Below, piece by piece: positions 4,914 through 8,326 of a stretch of 8,326 nt of DNA. A model generated the notes under the pieces. The model saw only the letters and a program-made list of their open reading frames with translations, was not told where the DNA came from and did no database searches. The stretch's first letter is position 1. Each line of letters starts with the position of its first letter. This DNA comes from an uncultured Pseudomonadota bacterium (lineage in GTDB: Bacteria > Pseudomonadota > Gammaproteobacteria > Burkholderiales > Usitatibacteraceae): assembly GCA_946885905.1 (NCBI GenBank), contig CAMPHL010000086.1:1-8326 (forward strand), given 5' to 3'. The translations under genes and the position numbers were made by a program.

Positions 4914-5165
4914 CTACTTGCCCGGGGTGATGCCCAGGATCTTCTGGGCCTTCGCGAGCTCGGCCACGGACTCGGCATGCTTGCCGGACTTGTGCAGGGC
5001 CTCGCCTTCGGCCCGGTGCTTCTTCACTTCCGTCATCTGGGCGGCGCTCAGCTTCGGGTTCTTGGCGAGCGCCTCGTCGATCGACTTCATCTCCTTCGGG
5101 CAATGCATCGCGAAAGCGGCGCTGGCGGCGAAGGCCAGCGCAGCGGCCAGGGCGATTCTTTTCAT
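4914..5165 (-). CDS. Small exported single-cysteine helical protein
   Basis: An 83-residue protein with a clear Sec signal peptide, MKRIALAAALAFAASAAFA, probably cleaved after A19. The mature protein is about 64 residues, Lys/Glu/Ala-rich and predicted as two or three helices: IDEALAKNPKLSAAQMTEV, then a basic helix, then ESVAELAKAQKIL. It opens with MHCPKEM (20-26), holding the only cysteine (C22) next to a histidine and between two methionines. That arrangement could bind copper or heme, or take part in thiol chemistry, but no known metal-site family is recognised. Similar short exported proteins of betaproteobacteria are, as far as I recall, annotated only as hypothetical. The start at 5165 is well supported by GAGAGGAG 8 nt upstream. 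It is convergent with dsbB and lies 56 bp downstream of the TauE-like gene with its own likely promoter. Confidence 0.8.
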   Translation of the reverse strand: MKRIALAAALAFAASAAFAMHCPKEMKSIDEALAKNPKLSAAQMTEVKKHRAEGEALHKSGKHAESVAELAKAQKILGITPGK

Positions 5166-5208
5166 CGAAACAACTCCTCTCTTTTGGATGGGGGGCGAGA
5201 CGGCCGAG

Positions 5209-5236
5209 AGTCTACTCCACTTCAGAACGCGGTGAA
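5209..5236 (-). promoter_or_regulatory. Candidate promoter of the small exported-protein gene
   Basis: Minus strand: TTCACC (5236-5231), a 16-bp spacer, then TAGACT (5214-5209). Each box matches four of six consensus bases. It overlaps the last codons of the TauE-like gene and predicts a leader of about 37 nt containing the strong Shine-Dalgarno. The match is modest; read-through from the upstream operon is an alternative. Confidence 0.3.
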
Positions 5237-5971
5237 GCCTTCCCAGAGCAGCCTCAATCCGACTACGAGCAGCACCCCGTAGCAGATGCGGTAGAACCAC
5301 AGCTCGTTCACCCTGCGCACCATGTGGTAGCCGGCCCAGATGCCGACGGGCGCCAGCGGCGCCAGGGCGGCCGAGGTGCTCAGGTTGCGCCCGTCGAAGA
5401 GCTGCAGCCACGTATACGGCACGAGCTTCACGGCGTTGATGACCGCGAAGAAGAGCACCGTGGTGCCTACCAGGACGGTCTTTTCCAGCCGCAGCGGCAG
5501 GAGGTAGATCGAGAGCGGCGGACCGCCCGCGTGCGCGATGGTGCTGGTGACCCCGGAGACGGCCGACCAGAAGAATCCCTTGCGTGCGGATGCGGTTTCG
5601 GCGCGCGAGCCCACCCGGAAGCCGTAGTAGTGCAGCACGAAGCCCACGGAGATCGCACCGAGCGCGATCCGGATCCATGCGTCGGAGAGATAGCGGAACG
5701 TGAGCGTGCCCAGCGCGATGCCGAGCACGCCGCCCGCGAGGAGGAGCTTCAGGTTCACGCGCGTGAACTTGCCCCGGTACGCCCAGAGGCCCACTGCGTC
5801 CATCACGATGAGGATCGGCAACATGATCGCCGCGGCCTGCGGGATCGGGATCGTGAGGGCCATGAGGGGTGTAGCGAAAATGCCCGCGCCGCTGCCGAAG
5901 CCGCCCTTGGCGACGCCGACCAGCAGCACCGCCGGGATGGCTGCGGCATAGAACCACGGGTCCGCGATCAC
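5222..5971 (-). CDS. TauE/SafE-family membrane transporter
   Basis: A 249-residue inner-membrane permease of the TauE/SafE (sulfite/organosulfonate exporter) family, with about eight hydrophobic segments. Both halves carry the family's repeated signature. The first is GVAKGGFGSGAGIFATPLMA (19-38). The second is GVTSTIAHAGGPP (140-152), followed by LVGTTVLFFAVINAVKL (167-183). Characterised or proposed substrates include sulfite, sulfoacetate and other small anions; which one applies here cannot be read from the sequence. The start is a GTG at 5971. It overlaps the SDR stop in the sequence GTGA, so translation is probably coupled, and no independent strong Shine-Dalgarno is visible. Length is normal for the family. 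It is the last gene of the operon with the SDR and the peptidase-hydrolase fusion. Confidence 0.87.
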   Translation of the reverse strand: MIADPWFYAAAIPAVLLVGVAKGGFGSGAGIFATPLMALTIPIPQAAAIMLPILIVMDAVGLWAYRGKFTRVNLKLLLAGGVLGIALGTLTFRYLSDAWIRIALGAISVGFVLHYYGFRVGSRAETASARKGFFWSAVSGVTSTIAHAGGPPLSIYLLPLRLEKTVLVGTTVLFFAVINAVKLVPYTWLQLFDGRNLSTSAALAPLAPVGIWAGYHMVRRVNELWFYRICYGVLLVVGLRLLWEGFTAF

Positions 5972-6687
5972 GAGAGATGCCGCAGGTCCTGGATCGGGTC
6001 GCCCGCGAGCCTGCCGGCGGCCTCGAGGCGCAGGATGTCGGCGGCGACGTCGGCCGCCGGCCGCAGCGTTGCGTCGGCCTTGAGCGCGCGGAAACGGTCG
6101 ACCTCGACGAAGTCCTCGGCGCTCGCGCTGCGGACCTTCTCCTGCATCGCCGTATCGATCACGCCGGGGGCGAGGCTCGAGACTTCGATCGCGAGGTCGC
6201 GCTCGGCCGCTTCCAGCGCCACGACCCGCGAGGCCATGTCGAGGCCCGCCTTGGCCGCGCAATACGCCGTCCAGCCGAAAACCGGGCGGCGTCCCGCGCC
6301 GGAGGAGATGTTCACGATGCGCCGCAAAGGCGTGGACGCCGTCACGCGCAGGAACCGGCGCATGAGCAGGATGGGCGCGGTGAAGTTGACCGCGAGGTTG
6401 CGTTCCAGCTCCGCCGCGTCCACCTTTTCGAGCGGCCCGACGGGCGATATGACGCCCGCATTGTTGAAGAGCACGGCGCGCTCGAACCGCGCACCGGCCA
6501 CGCGCCGCTCGAGCTCGTCGCACGCGAGCCCCAGGGCCACCGCGTCGGCCAGGTCGACCTCGATGTTGGTGGCATCGGACCTCGCGCGTCCCATCGTGAT
6601 CAAGCGGTTGCCGGGTTGGGCCGCGATGCCGCGCGCGATCTCCGAGCCGAGCCCCTTGGTGGCGCCGGTGACGATATAGAGGTTCAT
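5968..6687 (-). CDS. SDR oxidoreductase, YueD/sepiapterin-reductase-like
   Basis: A 239-residue classical short-chain dehydrogenase/reductase, cytoplasmic, reducing a carbonyl with NAD(P)H. Visible motifs are the cofactor glycine motif TGATKGLG (7-14), NNAG (75-78), the structural Asn N101, the catalytic Ser in NISSG (S128/S129), Y142 and K146 in YCAAK, and PGVIDT (174-179). The GW(T/S)AYC-KAGLDM pattern and the MQEKVRSAS-EDF segment (181-193) recall the Bacillus YueD benzil reductase and sepiapterin-reductase branch, so a carbonyl or diketone substrate is likely. R34 after the second strand fits NADPH preference. The ATG at 6687 overlaps the upstream gene's TGA in ATGA, and its own stop overlaps the TauE-like GTG. 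It is the middle gene of a tightly coupled operon. The exact substrate is unknown. Confidence 0.88.
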   Translation of the reverse strand: MNLYIVTGATKGLGSEIARGIAAQPGNRLITMGRARSDATNIEVDLADAVALGLACDELERRVAGARFERAVLFNNAGVISPVGPLEKVDAAELERNLAVNFTAPILLMRRFLRVTASTPLRRIVNISSGAGRRPVFGWTAYCAAKAGLDMASRVVALEAAERDLAIEVSSLAPGVIDTAMQEKVRSASAEDFVEVDRFRALKADATLRPAADVAADILRLEAAGRLAGDPIQDLRHLS

Positions 6688-8326
6688 GCCATCGCCTCGA
6701 TCACCGAGCGCATCGTGGTCCCGTCGTCGTCGAAGCCGCCGTGCGTGGTGACGGCGCTCCCGCCCGAGGGCGCGACCACGACCTTGACGTTGCGGCGGCG
6801 GGCGAGCGACGAGGGGAAGTGACGCTGCATGCCGAGGATGGGAGCCTCGCCGTGGCCCTCGAACGAGCGCGACACCAGGTAGAGCAGCGAACGGCCGTAG
6901 CCCAGGATGGCGCGGGTCGTCGAGTCCGAGAGCTCGGCGGCGTCCGTGAGGTGGTACTGGCGATAGCGCCGGACATGGCGCGAGTCCAGCCAGGGGCCGA
7001 CACGCTCGCTGAAGCGCTCGACCGTGATCGCGGGCGCCATGAAGGTCACGCTGTCGAATTCCCACTCCTGGCCCGCCATGCGGTCCACGAGATAGGCGAG
7101 CGCGATGGCGCCGGCTGAATGTCCCACGAGATGCAGGCGCAGCGGATGCTCGCGCGCCACCGGCGAGGTGCGCAGCGCATCGAAGAACATGCGCCCGCCC
7201 GAGCCCGTGCCCGCGCTGATCGCCGCCGCGTTCTCCTTCATCTCGTCCCAGAGCGCCGTGCCCGCCGGCGCCAGCAGTCCCTCGAGGCGCTCGTTCCACC
7301 AGCGCGAGAGCGATTCGAGCGGTCCCGCCGCCGGGGCCTGGCGCGCGACGTCCTCGAATGCGTGCGCGATGGTGGACCACAGGTCCGACTCCCACATGAG
7401 GAAGACGGGGAAGCGCCGCGCTTCGTAGAGGGCCGGCAGCCAACGCGCGAAGGTCGCGGCGGCATCGGCCTCGGAGGTGAGCCCGCCGTGCGCATAGATC
7501 GCGATGTCGATCGGTTTTCCGCGCGCCACCTTCCATTGCCTTCGCGCGGCATCGAGGTACTCGTGCGCGAGCGCACGCACGTCCTCGGCCGAGGTGCGGA
7601 ACGTTCCCGAGCGCGACAAGCGCCCGTCGTTCTCCATGTCGATCACGTAAGGCGCGAGCTGGTGGTTCTGCAGCACACGGTCGGGGGAAAGCGCGGTCGC
7701 ACCCGAAGCGTCCCCCGGCGTCGCCTGCGCGGCCACACGGCGATGCTCGTCGGTGACCACCCCCAGCTGCGCGACCCAGCAATCCATCGCGTTCTCGAGC
7801 CAGTCTTCGTAGGTGAGCGTGGCGTAGCCGCCATCGCCCCACGACGGGCCCCAGGAATTGCGCACCAGGAAACCGGCGCGGTCGTAGCCCACGATCGCGA
7901 ACGCATGCCCCCCGTCGGAGGCCTTGCGCTTGCGCATCGGGATGAGCGCCTTGCCGCGGTCGACTTCGAACCAGCCGTCGTGCGTGAGCGCGCTCGCATA
8001 GAGCGCGCCTACCTCGTTGAGCGCCACGTGCATGTCCGTGACCGAGCGCATGTCGACGCGATAGTAGGCGCCGAGCGGCCGGTTCACGGCGTCGAGCCAC
8101 CAATCCTCGCCGGGCGCTTCGCGTGTGCGCGGCATCGCGACGCCCGGCCAGAGCGCGGAGCCGCACGCGCCGTGCTTGAACCAGCCCTTGAGCGCGCCCC
8201 GAAGGCTCGATCCGGCGTCGTCGGCCACGCCGGGGAACTCATCGTAGCGCCGCGCCATCGAGTAGAGCATCCATGGCGATACGCCGGCGTCCTTCGGGCG
8301 TCCGGAGCGCGACAGCAGGTGGTCGA
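6684..8326 (-). CDS. Papain-like C1 peptidase fused to alpha/beta hydrolase (5' partial)
   Basis: The reading frame is open to the right edge, so the N-terminus is missing; 546 residues are visible. Numbering here counts from an internal Met at 8270. The frame continues upstream of it into a papain-like helix (ending VSPW), so that Met is not the start. The first half is a C1 peptidase. The catalytic His is H122 in GGHAFAIVGYD, and the Asn is N138 in RNSWGPSWGDGGY. The active-site Cys should lie just outside the window. After a linker (about 175-250) comes an alpha/beta-hydrolase domain: the oxyanion strand IAIYAHGG (257-263), the nucleophile elbow LVGHSAG (S385), and a late H510 in TTHGGFDDDG that may complete the triad. 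No membrane segment is seen in the visible part. I recall similar fusions annotated only as C1 peptidases in proteobacteria, with no known role. The stop overlaps the SDR start. Confidence 0.85.
   Translation of the reverse strand, partial: DHLLSRSGRPKDAGVSPWMLYSMARRYDEFPGVADDAGSSLRGALKGWFKHGACGSALWPGVAMPRTREAPGEDWWLDAVNRPLGAYYRVDMRSVTDMHVALNEVGALYASALTHDGWFEVDRGKALIPMRKRKASDGGHAFAIVGYDRAGFLVRNSWGPSWGDGGYATLTYEDWLENAMDCWVAQLGVVTDEHRRVAAQATPGDASGATALSPDRVLQNHQLAPYVIDMENDGRLSRSGTFRTSAEDVRALAHEYLDAARRQWKVARGKPIDIAIYAHGGLTSEADAAATFARWLPALYEARRFPVFLMWESDLWSTIAHAFEDVARQAPAAGPLESLSRWWNERLEGLLAPAGTALWDEMKENAAAISAGTGSGGRMFFDALRTSPVAREHPLRLHLVGHSAGAIALAYLVDRMAGQEWEFDSVTFMAPAITVERFSERVGPWLDSRHVRRYRQYHLTDAAELSDSTTRAILGYGRSLLYLVSRSFEGHGEAPILGMQRHFPSSLARRRNVKVVVAPSGGSAVTTHGGFDDDGTTMRSVIEAMA

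Noticed and set aside
5222..6523. A longer 433-residue form of the TauE-like transporter
   Set aside because: The extra N-terminal part is an Arg-rich shadow of the SDR gene. The GTG at 5971 starts just before the first membrane helix and overlaps the SDR stop.
5324..6679. A 451-codon open frame on + across the TauE-like and SDR genes
   Set aside because: It has low-complexity composition and no domain, and it spans two well-supported minus-strand genes and their junction.
5968..8166. A possible single 732-residue protein joining the region upstream to the SDR
   Set aside because: Its first part is an out-of-frame shadow of the peptidase-hydrolase gene. The SDR begins naturally at the ATG at 6687, directly before its cofactor motif.
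1..8326. Mobile element, CRISPR array, tRNA or rRNA
   Set aside because: No transposase or integrase motifs, no regularly spaced repeats, and no tRNA- or rRNA-like stretches were seen. Gene content and codon bias look uniform.

Overview
The window looks like a piece of ordinary chromosome from a GC-rich Gram-negative bacterium, most likely a betaproteobacterium. The clues are a full-length DsbB, a Mak-type ROK sugar kinase, several signal peptides and the strong G/C third-position bias. The species cannot be named from sequence alone. I saw no transposase, integrase, phage gene, tRNA, rRNA or CRISPR array.

Layout, left to right. (1) At 1-62 a ribosome-binding site and signal-peptide-like start on + run head-on into the end of the next gene and look like a broken gene start. 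(2) mak, a fructo(manno)kinase, lies on - (63-962). (3) A small DUF3606 protein lies on + (1037-1222). It converges on a secreted protein of unknown function on - (1272-1691), with a UUCG-capped bidirectional hairpin terminator between them. (4) A 176-bp divergent control region (1692-1867) follows. On the secreted-protein side it holds a 9-bp hairpin that puts the Shine-Dalgarno sequence in its loop. (5) A multi-pass membrane protein on + (1868-2551) overlaps, tail to tail, an amidase-signature enzyme on - (2440-3813). Upstream of the amidase on the same strand is a GlcG/HbpS-like protein (3893-4321). (6) dsbB on + (4365-4862) diverges from the GlcG-like gene and converges on a small exported single-cysteine protein on - (4914-5165). 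A perfect 17-bp stem separates that convergent pair. (7) The right third is a compact - strand operon that enters from beyond the window. Its order is a papain-like (C1) peptidase fused to an alpha/beta hydrolase (6684 to past 8326), a YueD/sepiapterin-reductase-like SDR (5968-6687), and a TauE/SafE-family membrane transporter (5222-5971). These three genes are joined by 4-nt stop/start overlaps (ATGA and GTGA).

How the genes might work together. The coupled peptidase-hydrolase/SDR/transporter operon is the only part that looks like a dedicated multi-gene system, and it is the best candidate for undescribed biology. A two-domain hydrolase, a carbonyl reductase and an anion-exporter-like permease could form a small degradation, modification or export route, but no substrate can be read from the sequence. 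The rest are housekeeping or single-function genes. Two start styles recur. Some genes have clear Shine-Dalgarno sequences (DUF3606 and both small exported proteins). Others have none, and three of these (mak, the GlcG-like gene and dsbB) carry a -10-like hexamer 8-10 nt before the ATG, which suggests leaderless transcripts.
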